From the NCBI RefSeq assembly GCF_001644575.1, contig NZ_CP015596.1, forward strand, positions 5,737,418 through 5,801,417: DNA of 64,000 nucleotides. Reading direction: 5' to 3'. The notes below the pieces were generated by a model. It was given only the letters and a program-made list of their open reading frames with translations. It made no database searches and had not been told where the DNA came from. Shown here one piece after another: positions 13,486 to 22,426 of this stretch. How positions within the stretch are numbered: position 1 is the first letter of the stretch; the number at the start of each line of letters is the position of its first letter. This stretch comes from Mycobacterium adipatum (GTDB lineage: Bacteria; Actinomycetota; Actinomycetes; Mycobacteriales; Mycobacteriaceae). Position numbers and translations under genes: made by a program.

Positions 13486-14385
13486 TCAGAGGACCGTGGC
13501 GAGAAACTCCCGCACCACGCGGACGAACACTTCAGGTTGGTCGTAGGTGACGATGTGACCGGCCCCGGGGATCGTCGCCGATCTCGAGCCCGGCGTCCGC
13601 GCCCGAGCAGCGGCGAACTCATCCGCACCGACCAACGGGTCGCCGGCACCGCGGACCCACAGGGTGGGCACGGTCAAGGTCGGCAGCTCGGGCGCGAGGT
13701 CGAGGCGCATCGCACCGGGTCCGTAGGCGTAGATCTGCCAGTCATCGAGCACCTTCTCCCGGTGCCGGCTCTTCGCCCGGGCCTCCGCGACGGCGTGCTC
13801 GACGATGCGCTCGAATCCGGGGGTATCGGCGCCGGCGGTCAAACTGGCGGCCAACGCGGACCGCAGGTAACCCGGCAAACGGGCCAGTGCCCAGCTGCAC
13901 GACCGGAGCAGACCCGGAACACGCATGACCGCCCAGGTGAGAAATTGGTACCGCCGCTTTGCCCCGATCCCGCCGGGACCGACCGCGACCAACGCGCTCA
14001 CCCGGTCCGGGTGGTCCAGCGCGAACCGCACGGCCACCCCGGCACCCATCGACAACCCGATCACGCCGACCCGGGAAACACCGATCGCGTCAAGCAGCGC
14101 CGGGACGAACCGGCGGTAGAAGTTATCGTCGAGACGCCCTGTCCAGGGTCTGCTCCCGCCGTGTCTGGGCATGTCGATGACGTGGACGCGATACCCACGC
14201 GCCAACTGCCCGACGACGTCGTGCCACACCCCTTGGCCCGTGTCGAGCATGGCTCCGTGCAGCAGGAGCAGGGGCGGCCCGGATTCGCCCGCGCGGTACA
14301 GGCGCACCGGCCCCCCGCACACCGTCAGATCACGGTGCGGCGCGAAGGGCGCGGGCCCGTGACCAGTTCTGCTCTGATCCCCCAC
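13486..14385 (-). CDS. Alpha/beta hydrolase
   Basis: 299 residues of the alpha/beta hydrolase fold: the oxyanion HGAMLD segment near residue 42, nucleophile elbow GLSMGAG near 113, acid in RGAGDPLV, and catalytic His in GAGHIV near the C-terminus. It is probably cytoplasmic and acts on an ester or C-C bond of unknown identity. The GTG start directly follows the end of the lipoprotein gene (16 bases), so the two are likely co-transcribed. Confidence 0.82.
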   Translation of the reverse strand: MGDQSRTGHGPAPFAPHRDLTVCGGPVRLYRAGESGPPLLLLHGAMLDTGQGVWHDVVGQLARGYRVHVIDMPRHGGSRPWTGRLDDNFYRRFVPALLDAIGVSRVGVIGLSMGAGVAVRFALDHPDRVSALVAVGPGGIGAKRRYQFLTWAVMRVPGLLRSCSWALARLPGYLRSALAASLTAGADTPGFERIVEHAVAEARAKSRHREKVLDDWQIYAYGPGAMRLDLAPELPTLTVPTLWVRGAGDPLVGADEFAAARARTPGSRSATIPGAGHIVTYDQPEVFVRVVREFLATVL

Positions 14386-14400
14386 CTTCGGCAGTCTGCC

Positions 14401-14988
14401 TTACGTCACCGAACTGATCAGGGCGCTGCACATCGGCAGCCGGAGATCCAACTGCCGCTGCTGGAACATGTTGGGCGCGGTGATGACCACCAAACCCCAG
14501 TTCTCACAGGGGCTCTCGGTCTCGCGATGCACATCGCTGGCCTGGAGATCCGCGGTCGCGATTTCTCCGGGCGCCAATGTCAGCAGCGGTGCGGCGATCT
14601 GCTGGCGACGCTCGACGTGCAGGGTCGGGCCATCCTTGTCGACGATGTCGGCGCCCGGGTAGCCCTGCAGTGTGCAGCTCTTGGACGTGACGTTCTCGAA
14701 CTCCAGCACCACCCGGTACTCGGAGCCCTGCGACTCCAGCGGGCGGTGGGAGACCACCAGATCGGTGTCCGCACACGGCACAGCGTCCTGCCGCACCTCC
14801 GGTGATACGGCGGTCGCGGCGGGAGCAGGGAGAGGAGCGGTCACCGTCGCGGTCACCGTCGCGGCGGTGTGCATGGTCGTCACCGGTGTTGTCGCGTCCG
14901 TCGATCCGGCTTGGGGAGCGGGCCCGGATGCGCACCCGGCGAGCAATGCGGCCACCGCGACCGGCAGCGACACGTTCCACATGTTCAT
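14401..14988 (-). CDS. DUF4232-like lipoprotein
   Basis: 195 residues from ATG (MNMWNVSLPVAVAALLAGC). The signal peptide ends in the lipobox LLAGC, a Thr/Ala-rich linker follows, and then a roughly 130-residue beta-sandwich domain with four cysteines resembling DUF4232 (LEFENVTSKSCTLQGYPG is typical). It should be anchored outside the membrane; its role is unknown. A longer frame reaching 15477 is the antisense of the divergent gene. Confidence 0.78.
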   Translation of the reverse strand: MNMWNVSLPVAVAALLAGCASGPAPQAGSTDATTPVTTMHTAATVTATVTAPLPAPAATAVSPEVRQDAVPCADTDLVVSHRPLESQGSEYRVVLEFENVTSKSCTLQGYPGADIVDKDGPTLHVERRQQIAAPLLTLAPGEIATADLQASDVHRETESPCENWGLVVITAPNMFQQRQLDLRLPMCSALISSVT

Positions 14989-15159
14989 GACGCGATCCAA
15001 CGGCGTCGCCGGCGCTACCGATCCCAATGTGCGCGTACACCGGTCTCGTCTACTGACGTCGCCGCGGTACATGCGCCGGCGGGCAAGGTATACCGGGCGA
15101 GATCGGCCCCGCCAGCGCGCCATCCGGAATTGCGGACGCACCGGCGGCACACTTTTCGA

Positions 15160-16122
15160 ATGCTGCATGTGAGGATCCTGGCCCCGAGCGACATGACCGA
15201 CGACGTCGTGTCCGTCCTCGAGGCAGATCCGTGCGTGAGCGGTCTCGTCGTCGTCAAGGACGCCGCGATACGACCACGCGGGGACTTGCTGCTCGCCGAT
15301 GCCCCCCGGGAGTCCGTCAACGAGATCGTCGCCGGACTGCGTGCCCTCGGCGTGCATCGTCGGGGCACCATCGAAATCCAGCGCGTCGACACCTGGCTGT
15401 CGAGCGAGGGTTTCGACGCCGAACTGAGGGCTCCTGGTAGCAGTGCCGATGCCGTGGTGTGGGCCGAGGTCGCGCAACGCTCGTATGAAGAGTCCGAGCT
15501 CAACTGGACCTATCTCTGTTTCATGACGCTGGCGACCGTGATCGCGGCCATCGCCATCGTGCTGGACTCGCAGATCCTGGTCATCGGAGCGATGGTGCTG
15601 GGCCCGGAGTTCGGCGCCATCGCCGCCCTCGGTGTCGCCCTGGTGCGGCGCCGTTTTGCGCTACTGGGGCACGCGGTCCGCACCCTGGTCCTGGGTTTCA
15701 CGGCAGCCATCGCGGCCACCACCGTGTTCGCGCTGATCGGCCGGGCCCTGGGTTGGGTCACCCTTGCCAACGTCGTGGGCCCCCGACCCGCCACCGACTT
15801 CATCTACAGCCCGGACAAGTGGTCGTTCATCGTGGCCTTGATCGCGGGGGCCGCCGGCGTCCTGTCGGTCACCTCCACGAAGGCCGGCGGCCTGGCGGGG
15901 GTGTTCATCTCGGTGACCACGGTGCCGGCAGCGGGCAACATCGCGTTGGGACTCGCCTTCGGCGCAGGCCATGAGGTCTGGCCCAGCGTCGTTCAGTTGC
16001 TGGTGAATCTCCTGGGCATGGCGCTGGCCGGATGGCTCACCCTGGCGTTGCAGCAATTCGTGTGGTCGAGGGTGTCGTTGCGTCGAGCGAAGGCCATGAG
16101 CAGACCGCGACGCATGCTCTAG
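15160..16122 (+). CDS. DUF389 integral membrane protein
   Basis: 320 residues. A cytoplasmic N-terminal ferredoxin-like domain (about 1-115) is followed by six to seven hydrophobic segments; LDSQILVIGAMVLGPEFG is the hallmark DUF389 segment. DUF389 proteins are widespread and uncharacterised. The start ATG (MLHVRIL) is at the position expected from the domain edge; the upstream 290 bases of open frame are the antisense of the lipoprotein gene. Confidence 0.8.
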   Translation: MLHVRILAPSDMTDDVVSVLEADPCVSGLVVVKDAAIRPRGDLLLADAPRESVNEIVAGLRALGVHRRGTIEIQRVDTWLSSEGFDAELRAPGSSADAVVWAEVAQRSYEESELNWTYLCFMTLATVIAAIAIVLDSQILVIGAMVLGPEFGAIAALGVALVRRRFALLGHAVRTLVLGFTAAIAATTVFALIGRALGWVTLANVVGPRPATDFIYSPDKWSFIVALIAGAAGVLSVTSTKAGGLAGVFISVTTVPAAGNIALGLAFGAGHEVWPSVVQLLVNLLGMALAGWLTLALQQFVWSRVSLRRAKAMSRPRRML

Positions 16123-16261
16123 GCGGGCGATGCGGGTCGTATGTGTGCCGCCCGCCGCTGCCATACCAACACTAGGTAACCTGCCGGGAACGACGGCGAC
16201 CGCGGTCAAGGACGACCGGGGCGCCGCTCACCCGTCGTCGCGCATGGGGGTCGATCAACTG

Positions 16262-17161
16262 ATGTCCGAGCAGATTCCTCAACCCGGTTCCGCGGACGAG
16301 TCCGTCACCGAGATCATCGAGGTGCCCGTGGCCGCCGGCACCGAGGGGATACCTGACGAACCCGCGCCCGCCGAGGAGCCGGTCGAGGCCACCGTCACCG
16401 ACAAGACCCCGGTCAAGCGCAACGGCTTCAATCGCCGCGGCTTCCGCTTCTCCACTCCGCTCGGCGATATCGCCATCGCGATCCGCACCCCCAAGCAGCA
16501 ACCCGTGGTGCCGAAATGGTTCGACCCACTGGGCATCACCGACCGCGCCGTCGACGCGGCGAAGACCGGACTCAAGCTCGCCTCCTGGGGCGAGGAGCAG
16601 GTCGCCACCTACGTGAAGAACCGGCTGGAGTCCATCGAGGCCGCGCCCCGACCGCTACCGCAGCCCGAGCCGTCGCAGCACGATTCGCTGCATACCAAGC
16701 TCGGCAGGCTGTTGGATCGTGCCCTGGACCAGAGCACCGCCGGCAGCCAGCAGGAGCTCTATCACCGGCTGCTCGACCAGCTGGTGGCCGACGAAGCCCG
16801 CATCGTGGGGGCGCTCTCGGACGGGACGTCCTCACCGCTGGTGAACGTGCACAGCCGGTCCCGCAACCAGGTCGTCCTGCAGAACGCGTGCCTCATCGGT
16901 CGCACCGCAAACGTCGCACTTCCCCATATGGTCCCCCAGTACGTCGATCATCTGCTATCCCTTGGACTGGTCGAGACCGGTCCCGAAGACCCGTCACGTA
17001 AAGCGGACTACGAGGTGCTGATGGCGGAACCGATGGTGTTGAAGGCGATCAAGAGCGCATCGCGCGGCCCGTTGATCGCGCGGACCGAGAAGTTGTCCCT
17101 GCGGCTGTCCGGGCTGGGCAAGGGTCTGTGGGCGGCGGCCGTGCAGCAGGACGGTCCGTGA
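16262..17161 (+). CDS. DUF4393 (Abi-alpha)-like protein
   Basis: 299 residues from MSEQIPQPG; an in-frame ATG at 16244 is also possible. The acidic, proline-rich N-terminus (about 1-55) is probably disordered. The rest is helical, with LLDRALDQSTAGSQQELYHR and a C-terminal winged-helix-like region resembling the DUF4393 family, some of whose members are called Abi-alpha. No membrane helix. The stop overlaps the start of the DUF445 gene (GTGA), so the two are translated together. The function is unknown. Confidence 0.6.
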   Translation: MSEQIPQPGSADESVTEIIEVPVAAGTEGIPDEPAPAEEPVEATVTDKTPVKRNGFNRRGFRFSTPLGDIAIAIRTPKQQPVVPKWFDPLGITDRAVDAAKTGLKLASWGEEQVATYVKNRLESIEAAPRPLPQPEPSQHDSLHTKLGRLLDRALDQSTAGSQQELYHRLLDQLVADEARIVGALSDGTSSPLVNVHSRSRNQVVLQNACLIGRTANVALPHMVPQYVDHLLSLGLVETGPEDPSRKADYEVLMAEPMVLKAIKSASRGPLIARTEKLSLRLSGLGKGLWAAAVQQDGP

Positions 17162-18462
17162 CATCCGAGGCGATCCTCGCCATCGAGTCCTGGCAGGAAA
17201 TCCAGGCAGACTTCCGGGTCAACTGGTTCATCTACCTGTCCATGCCGTTCATCGCGGCTTTCGTCGGGTGGAGCACGAAGATCGTTGCCGTCGAGATGCT
17301 CTACCGGCCAATGGAATTCAAGGGGATTGGCCCCTTCGGCTGGCAGGGCATCGTGCCGCGCCGGGCCGGTAAGGTCGGCTCCAAGACCATCGAGCTACTC
17401 ACCCAGAATCTGCTGAAACCCGAGGAACTGCTCGACCGGGTGGACGCCAAAGAGGCCGTCGAGGCGCTCCGCGAACCCCTGACCGAAGCGATCGACCGCA
17501 TCTCGCGCGACGTCGCCGAACAGATCCGTCCGGGACTGTGGGATTCGCTTCCCGAGGCCGGGCGCCGCGCCATCCAGAAACGCATCCACGACGAGACACC
17601 GCGGGTGGTCGAGTCCCTGATGAACGAGATGCGCGCCGACCTTCCGCGGTTCGTCGACATCCAATTCCTGGCCGTCACCACCCTGGTTCGCAACAAGGAC
17701 AAGCTCAACAAGCTGATGCGTGGCATGGGCGATGACGCGATGGCCTTCGTCCGCCGCAGCGGCATCTACTTCGGGCTCGTCATCGGCGTCGTGCAGATGA
17801 TCGCCTGGGCGTTGTTCAAGAATCCGTGGATCATGCCGGCCTTCGGTTTCGGCGTCGGCTTCATCAGCGATTACATCGCGCTGAACATGTTGTTCCGTCC
17901 GATCGAGCCGAAAAAGTACCTGGGTTTCATTCCGTTCCAGGGCCTGCTGCACGCCCAGCGCGACAAGGTCACCCGCGATTACGCTCGGATTCTGGCCGAG
18001 GATCTGTTCTCCCCCGAGATTCTGTTCGACGGGGTGCTGCGCGGTCCGGGCGCGGACAAACTGTTCTCCTTGATCGGCAAGGAGGTCGGCGCGGCCATCG
18101 ACGCCCAGACCGGGATCGCGGCTCCCCTGGTCAAGATGGCGGTGGGCACCCAGCGGTACAACGCGCTGAAGGACAACCTGGTTCAGATGGTGCTGGAGCA
18201 GCTGCCGACCACGCTGCTGGAGGCCCAGGATTACGCGATGAACGTGCTCGACCTGGAGAACACCATCATCGACAAGATGGGCCAGCTGAGCAACGAGGAG
18301 TACGAGTCGATCCTGCGGCCGGTGTTCAAGGACGACGAGCCGACGATGATCGCGGTCGGTGCCATTCTCGGTGGTGTGGTCGGCGAACTCCAGGTGGTGC
18401 TGATCGAGAATTTCGGCAACGAACCGGCCCATCAGGCGCTGCGCATCGCCATGCACCAGTAG
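17158..18462 (+). CDS. DUF445 membrane protein
   Basis: 434 residues from the GTG that overlaps the previous stop. Hydrophobic helices lie near the N-terminus (FIYLSMPFIAAFVGWSTKI) and in the middle (GLVIGVVQMIAWALF, IMPAFGFGVGFISDYIALNMLF), with a final one at the C-terminus; the rest is amphipathic helix. The paired WSTKIVAVEMLYRP and SDYIALNMLFRPIEP segments are the repeated DUF445 signature. Known members lie in the inner membrane without assigned function. Confidence 0.82.
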   Translation: MTSEAILAIESWQEIQADFRVNWFIYLSMPFIAAFVGWSTKIVAVEMLYRPMEFKGIGPFGWQGIVPRRAGKVGSKTIELLTQNLLKPEELLDRVDAKEAVEALREPLTEAIDRISRDVAEQIRPGLWDSLPEAGRRAIQKRIHDETPRVVESLMNEMRADLPRFVDIQFLAVTTLVRNKDKLNKLMRGMGDDAMAFVRRSGIYFGLVIGVVQMIAWALFKNPWIMPAFGFGVGFISDYIALNMLFRPIEPKKYLGFIPFQGLLHAQRDKVTRDYARILAEDLFSPEILFDGVLRGPGADKLFSLIGKEVGAAIDAQTGIAAPLVKMAVGTQRYNALKDNLVQMVLEQLPTTLLEAQDYAMNVLDLENTIIDKMGQLSNEEYESILRPVFKDDEPTMIAVGAILGGVVGELQVVLIENFGNEPAHQALRIAMHQ

Positions 18463-18470
18463 CCGGGATC

Positions 18471-19577
18471 TCAGGCGGCCGAGATCCGGGACCGCACTTC
18501 GAAGTCCAGGCCCTTGGCCTCGGCCACGTAGATATCTTGCGACATCTGATTGCCGCGCATGGTGACCTCACCGCGCGGGCTGATGTAGGTCAAGCCCTCG
18601 GCGGCGCCCGCGAGCTGGTCGATACCCAGTGATCCTGCCCGTTCGGTCAGCGCGATCAGCAGGGTCAGTGCCTCATAGCAGGATTCGCCGATGCTGTTGA
18701 GTGCCGGAGCCGACGCACCGAAGTGCCGGTAGTAGCGTGACGCGAAATCCATGCTGGCGGTGGTGTTGAGGGCTTCGAAATAGCCTGCAGCCGCGAACAA
18801 CCCGTCATTGCTGTCGCTACCGCTGGCGAGCAGCATGTTTTCCTCGACATGCGGGCTCAGTCGAGGCACGGCCGGGCACAATCCGGCGGCGGCGAACTGG
18901 CGATTGAATGCCACCCCGTCACCGCCGACCAGCAACAGCAGCACGCCCGCGGCACCGGTCGCCTCGACCTGGCGTATCGCCGCGCCGAAGTCCTGCGTTC
19001 CGAGCGGAACATAGATCTCGTCCAACAGCGGCCGACCCTGCGAACGGGCATGCAATCGGGCGGCCAGTCCGGTCTGGCGGGGCCAGACGTAGTCGTTCCC
19101 GATCAGCACCCACTGGTCGATTCCGTACTCGGAGTTCATCCAGTCCATCGCGGGTAACAGTTGCCGCGAGGGCGTCTCACCGGTGAGGAACAGCCCGGGT
19201 GTTCGTTCGCCGCCCTCATAGAGCGGTCCGTACACGTAGGGCACCCGGTTGGCGGTGACCCGGGCGATGGCCTGCCGCACCGGGGAGATGTGCCATCCGG
19301 TGACCGCGTCGATCGCCCCGCGCTGCAGCAGACGCTGGATCTCCGCCGCGACCACGGACGGCGTCCGGCTCCCGTCGACCAACCGGAGACGAACCTGCTT
19401 GCCCATCAGCCCGGAGCCCGCGTTCAGATCGGCGATCGCCAGTTCGGCACAGGCCTCACAGGACGGGCCGTAGATGCCGGCGGATCCACTACGCGGCACC
19501 ACCAGGGCAATGTCGATCGTGGACCGGTGCCGGGGCGCGCCGACGGGCGGCGATATCGAATCCACCGTTGCCTCCAT
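18471..19577 (-). CDS. AmiC-like amide-sensing protein (nitrile hydratase regulator NhhC/NhlC type)
   Basis: 368 residues of the periplasmic-binding-protein type I fold (Peripla_BP_6), close to AmiC and urea/short-chain-amide binding proteins: an N-terminal DIALVVPRSGSAGIYGPS segment and SCYEALTLLIALTERAGS near the C-terminus. No signal peptide or lipobox is visible, so it should act in the cytoplasm as a ligand sensor, as Pseudomonas AmiC does. In Rhodococcus rhodochrous J1, an AmiC-like and a MarR-like protein are required for nitrile hydratase expression, and the same pair is present here. It is the last gene of the nitrile hydratase operon. Confidence 0.8.
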   Translation of the reverse strand: MEATVDSISPPVGAPRHRSTIDIALVVPRSGSAGIYGPSCEACAELAIADLNAGSGLMGKQVRLRLVDGSRTPSVVAAEIQRLLQRGAIDAVTGWHISPVRQAIARVTANRVPYVYGPLYEGGERTPGLFLTGETPSRQLLPAMDWMNSEYGIDQWVLIGNDYVWPRQTGLAARLHARSQGRPLLDEIYVPLGTQDFGAAIRQVEATGAAGVLLLLVGGDGVAFNRQFAAAGLCPAVPRLSPHVEENMLLASGSDSNDGLFAAAGYFEALNTTASMDFASRYYRHFGASAPALNSIGESCYEALTLLIALTERAGSLGIDQLAGAAEGLTYISPRGEVTMRGNQMSQDIYVAEAKGLDFEVRSRISAA

Positions 19578-19679
19578 CCACCCGGACGGGTTGTCGTGCC
19601 ATCTTCTCGGTGCCCCGTTAACGCGACATTGCGTCGTTGTTCGCGCGATGAAAAAGTTGCGATCCGGCAGCGACCGGTG

Positions 19680-20147
19680 TCAGCGTCCCGGGATCGGCAG
19701 CTCACTGGCGCGGGCCAACGTTCTGATCAGCGCGATGGCGTTGTCCTCACCGAACTCCTCGGTGAGGGTGGCTTTCATCGCCGCCTCTTGGCGGGCCAGC
19801 CGGCGCACCTTGGACTTGCCCCTGGCCGACAGATAGATCAGCACGCGCCGGCGGTCGGTGGCGTCCACCCGCCGGAGCACGAAGCCGCCGTCGACCAATT
19901 TGTCCACGATTCTCGTCAGCGTGGGTGGAGGAATCGCCATGGCCGTGGACATTTCGCTCATGGTGAAGCCTTCGCCACCGCGGAGTGCTCCGAGGACCCG
20001 CCATCCCTCGATGGTGCTGACCTCGCTGTCGAGGAGCCCCTGCGACAGTGACTCGGTCCACCAGCGACCGATCCGGAAGAACACTTCGGAGACACTTTCG
20101 ACACCGGTCGTGATCGGCACTACCGCTCCTGACGTGATCGCTACCAT
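19680..20147 (-). CDS. MarR-family regulator (NhhD/NhlD type)
   Basis: 155 residues with a winged helix-turn-helix: EMSTAMAIPPPTLTRIVDKL as recognition region, then DATDRRRVLIYLSARGK as the wing. It lies between the DUF1097 and AmiC-like genes in the nitrile hydratase operon and by context regulates it together with the AmiC-like protein. The ATG at 20147 is the first start; 42 bases separate it from the upstream gene. Confidence 0.85.
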   Translation of the reverse strand: MVAITSGAVVPITTGVESVSEVFFRIGRWWTESLSQGLLDSEVSTIEGWRVLGALRGGEGFTMSEMSTAMAIPPPTLTRIVDKLVDGGFVLRRVDATDRRRVLIYLSARGKSKVRRLARQEAAMKATLTEEFGEDNAIALIRTLARASELPIPGR

Positions 20148-20189
20148 CGCGAACTGTTGTTATTGTGCAGCTTATCGGGGGCAGGCCGG

Positions 20190-20711
20190 TCACGCGGGTT
20201 GCGTCACCGGCGCCGCGCGTGAGCCGAACGCCTTGCTGATCAAGGTGGCTCCCCATTCGGAGGCCACGCCGAAGCCAGCACCGACCAGCGCGGTGATCGC
20301 CGCCACCAGTGCGGGATGACCGCTGCCCACCGTGGTGATCCCGTTCCCGGTCGCGGCGATGGTGCCGACCGTCATCGCAAATCCGAACACGATGGCCGGC
20401 GTCGCCGAGATCCACGGCAGTCGCGAGGCCTGCACCATGGCCAGGCTGCCGACGCCGACCGCGATCGACAGCCACAGCGCGCTGCCGGTGGACTGGACCG
20501 AGAGCAGCGTCGCCGTGGCGATCGCGATTCCGGTCCAGTTGCAGGCCACCGACTTTGCCAAGCCCGTCAGCCCGGATCCCACGAAGAAGAAGGATGCCCA
20601 CGCCAGAAACAGCACCCACACGGGAAGCGGCCAGATGGTCGCCGTCATCAGCGTCGAGAGCATCCCGAACACCCCGACGCTCAGCGACAGCGCGGTGAGC
20701 TTGGTCATCAA
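20190..20711 (-). CDS. DUF1097-like membrane protein in the nitrile hydratase operon
   Basis: 173 residues, nearly all hydrophobic, with five to six membrane helices, resembling DUF1097 (YcdZ) proteins. It sits 12 bases after the nitrile hydratase activator gene in the same direction, so it is part of the operon. A role in uptake of a nitrile or amide, or in metal movement, is a guess from position only. Confidence 0.65.
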   Translation of the reverse strand: MMTKLTALSLSVGVFGMLSTLMTATIWPLPVWVLFLAWASFFFVGSGLTGLAKSVACNWTGIAIATATLLSVQSTGSALWLSIAVGVGSLAMVQASRLPWISATPAIVFGFAMTVGTIAATGNGITTVGSGHPALVAAITALVGAGFGVASEWGATLISKAFGSRAAPVTQPA

Positions 20712-20723
20712 CGTTCCCTTCCC

Positions 20724-21113
20724 TCAGTGCCGGTGGCCATGGTCGTGATCGTGATCGTGGTCATGATCGTTGTGCGACAACCGGTCGGCCTCGACCCGGC
20801 TGCGTTCCTCGATGAGATCGGCACTGACGTAACCCTTCTCGGCAACCAGGCGGGTGAATGCCTCCCCGAACTGGCGGTAGTAGACCGAAGGATCGCAGAC
20901 ATCGTCCACACCGGAGGCGTCGATGACGTCGATCAGGTGCTTCTTGAAGTCGTCCCACACGAAACGGCCGGACTGGCACATGTGCACCACCAGCCCGAAA
21001 AGCCGTCCCTGCCAGGGAGCGTCGAATATCAGCTCGCCGTTCGACCTGGGCAGGGCGACGGCGCCGCCCAGCTCGTCGAGACCGGTGAGGTCCAGCGCAG
21101 GCGCCGTCATCAT
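20724..21113 (-). CDS. Nitrile hydratase activator/accessory protein with His-rich tail
   Basis: 129 residues. The body resembles the nitrile hydratase beta-like accessory proteins that insert metal into the alpha subunit (GLDELGGAVALPRSNGELIF, FDAPWQGRLFGL). The last 16 residues are almost all His and Asp (HNDHDHDHDHDHGHRH), a likely cobalt-binding tail. The ATG overlaps the stop of the alpha-subunit gene (ATGA). A 505-residue open frame spanning this region and the subunit genes on the same strand is a shadow apart from its C-terminal part. Confidence 0.88.
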   Translation of the reverse strand: MMTAPALDLTGLDELGGAVALPRSNGELIFDAPWQGRLFGLVVHMCQSGRFVWDDFKKHLIDVIDASGVDDVCDPSVYYRQFGEAFTRLVAEKGYVSADLIEERSRVEADRLSHNDHDHDHDHDHGHRH

Positions 21114-21706
21114 GCCCCCGCGGGCGCGGCGACCAGAGCGGTGCCGACCATGGAATCCCGGCTGATCAACGGCACCAGTTCGTCGGCGGTGAGGCCTTCG
21201 GTACCTGCCGGACGTTGCGGGATGACCAGATAGCGGATCTCCGCACTGCTGTCCCACACGTCGATCTTGACGTCGTCGTCCAGCGTGACGCCGAACTCGG
21301 AGAGCACACTGCGCGGCTCCTTGACGACCCGCGCCCGGTACTGCGGGTATTTGAACCACGCCGGCGGAATGCCCAGCAGTGTCCACGGATAGCACGAACA
21401 CAGGGTGCAGACCACGACGTTGTGCCGCTGCGCGGTGTTCTCGACTGCGACCATATGCTCGGTCTGCAGACCGGTGAAGCCCATGTCGGCGATGGCCGCG
21501 GTGGCATCGGAGAGCAGCCACTCCCGGTACTGCGGATCGGTCCAGGCCCGCGCCACCACTTTGGCGCCGTTGACCGGGCCCATGTCGTTCTCGAACGAGG
21601 CGACCACCGCGTCGACCGCCTCGTGCTCGGCCAGACCCTTCTCGACCATCAACGACTCCAGCGCGTTGACCCGCGCTTCGACGTCGGCCATGGAAATCCA
21701 GTCCAT
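21110..21706 (-). CDS. nthA: Nitrile hydratase alpha subunit, cobalt type
   Basis: 198 residues. The metal-binding motif VCTLCSC is present with cysteines at residues 100, 103 and 105; Thr in second place marks the cobalt type (iron enzymes have VCSLCSC). The two later cysteines are normally oxidised to sulfinic and sulfenic acids. With the beta subunit it hydrates nitriles to amides in the cytoplasm. GAAGGAG lies nine bases before the ATG. The gene follows beta and precedes the activator, an order (beta-alpha-activator) seen in cobalt-type clusters. Confidence 0.96.
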   Translation of the reverse strand: MDWISMADVEARVNALESLMVEKGLAEHEAVDAVVASFENDMGPVNGAKVVARAWTDPQYREWLLSDATAAIADMGFTGLQTEHMVAVENTAQRHNVVVCTLCSCYPWTLLGIPPAWFKYPQYRARVVKEPRSVLSEFGVTLDDDVKIDVWDSSAEIRYLVIPQRPAGTEGLTADELVPLISRDSMVGTALVAAPAGA

Positions 21707-21727
21707 CTCGAAATACTCCTTCGTTAG

Positions 21728-22426
21728 TCAGGCGCCGACCGGTTCGAGGTAGCCCTCGAACAGATCCGCGTAGAGGTCGAACTCTTCGGTCACGGTGGGG
21801 CCCCAGAGCTCGGTGGAACTGAAGCGCACCATGTACAGCTGGTGCGGCTCCTCGACCTGCCGGTGCGCGCTGGCCGCCGGGTCGCGGTAGGCCCCGTACT
21901 GCTTGACCACCTCGCCGGTCGCACGATTGAGGTAGCCGGGCAGACGGTTGTGGCTGGACTCGTGCAGGTTCAGCACCCGCACCGCTGCACCGATCTCGTA
22001 GACCGGCGGGGTGACCGCGGGGAGGTCGTGCGGGGTGCCGTTCCAGATGAAGTCCATCATGTTCGCCGCGAGCGGCGAGAGCGTCTCGGGTTTGGCCGGA
22101 TGCGGCGTCATGGCCGGTGCACCCAGCTCTTTCATCCGCTGATCGACCTCCTCGTGCGAGATGATCCCCTTGTCGTTGAGCAGTTTCTCGACCGAGAACA
22201 GCCAGTGCGAGTAGTAGGTGGAGTCGGTGTAATCGCTCCACTTCATCAACTCGATTCCGTGCCGCTGTTCGTCGAGGTTGAACACGCCCTGCTGCAGTGC
22301 CATCGCCGTGACCGCGTGCATCCGCCCCTCGAACGGGTAGCGCCAGTCCGGGATACCCGGCTCCAGGAACTCGGTGGCGACGGGGCCCAGTCCATCCCGG
22401 CCGCCGACATCATGTGGACCATGCAT
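21728..22426 (-). CDS. nthB: Nitrile hydratase beta subunit
   Basis: 232 residues: the N-terminal MHGPHDVGG and the MDFIWNG region, and a C-terminal SH3-like barrel ending in FDLYADLFEGYLEP are standard for the family. GGAGG lies nine bases before the ATG. It is the first gene of a six-gene minus-strand operon that also carries alpha, activator, DUF1097, MarR and AmiC-like genes. The divergent cobalt transporter operon begins 264 bases upstream. Confidence 0.96.
   Translation of the reverse strand: MHGPHDVGGRDGLGPVATEFLEPGIPDWRYPFEGRMHAVTAMALQQGVFNLDEQRHGIELMKWSDYTDSTYYSHWLFSVEKLLNDKGIISHEEVDQRMKELGAPAMTPHPAKPETLSPLAANMMDFIWNGTPHDLPAVTPPVYEIGAAVRVLNLHESSHNRLPGYLNRATGEVVKQYGAYRDPAASAHRQVEEPHQLYMVRFSSTELWGPTVTEEFDLYADLFEGYLEPVGA

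Noticed and set aside
13486..13550. Extension of the 13418 palindrome as an intrinsic terminator of dnaK-region transcripts
   Set aside because: No T-run follows the stem on either strand and the element lies at the 3' end of the hydrolase gene, upstream of the dnaK promoter.
21114..22241. Upstream part of a 505-residue minus-strand frame ending in the nitrile hydratase activator
   Set aside because: It lies over the alpha and beta genes in a different phase and has shadow composition; the activator starts at the ATG overlapping the alpha stop.
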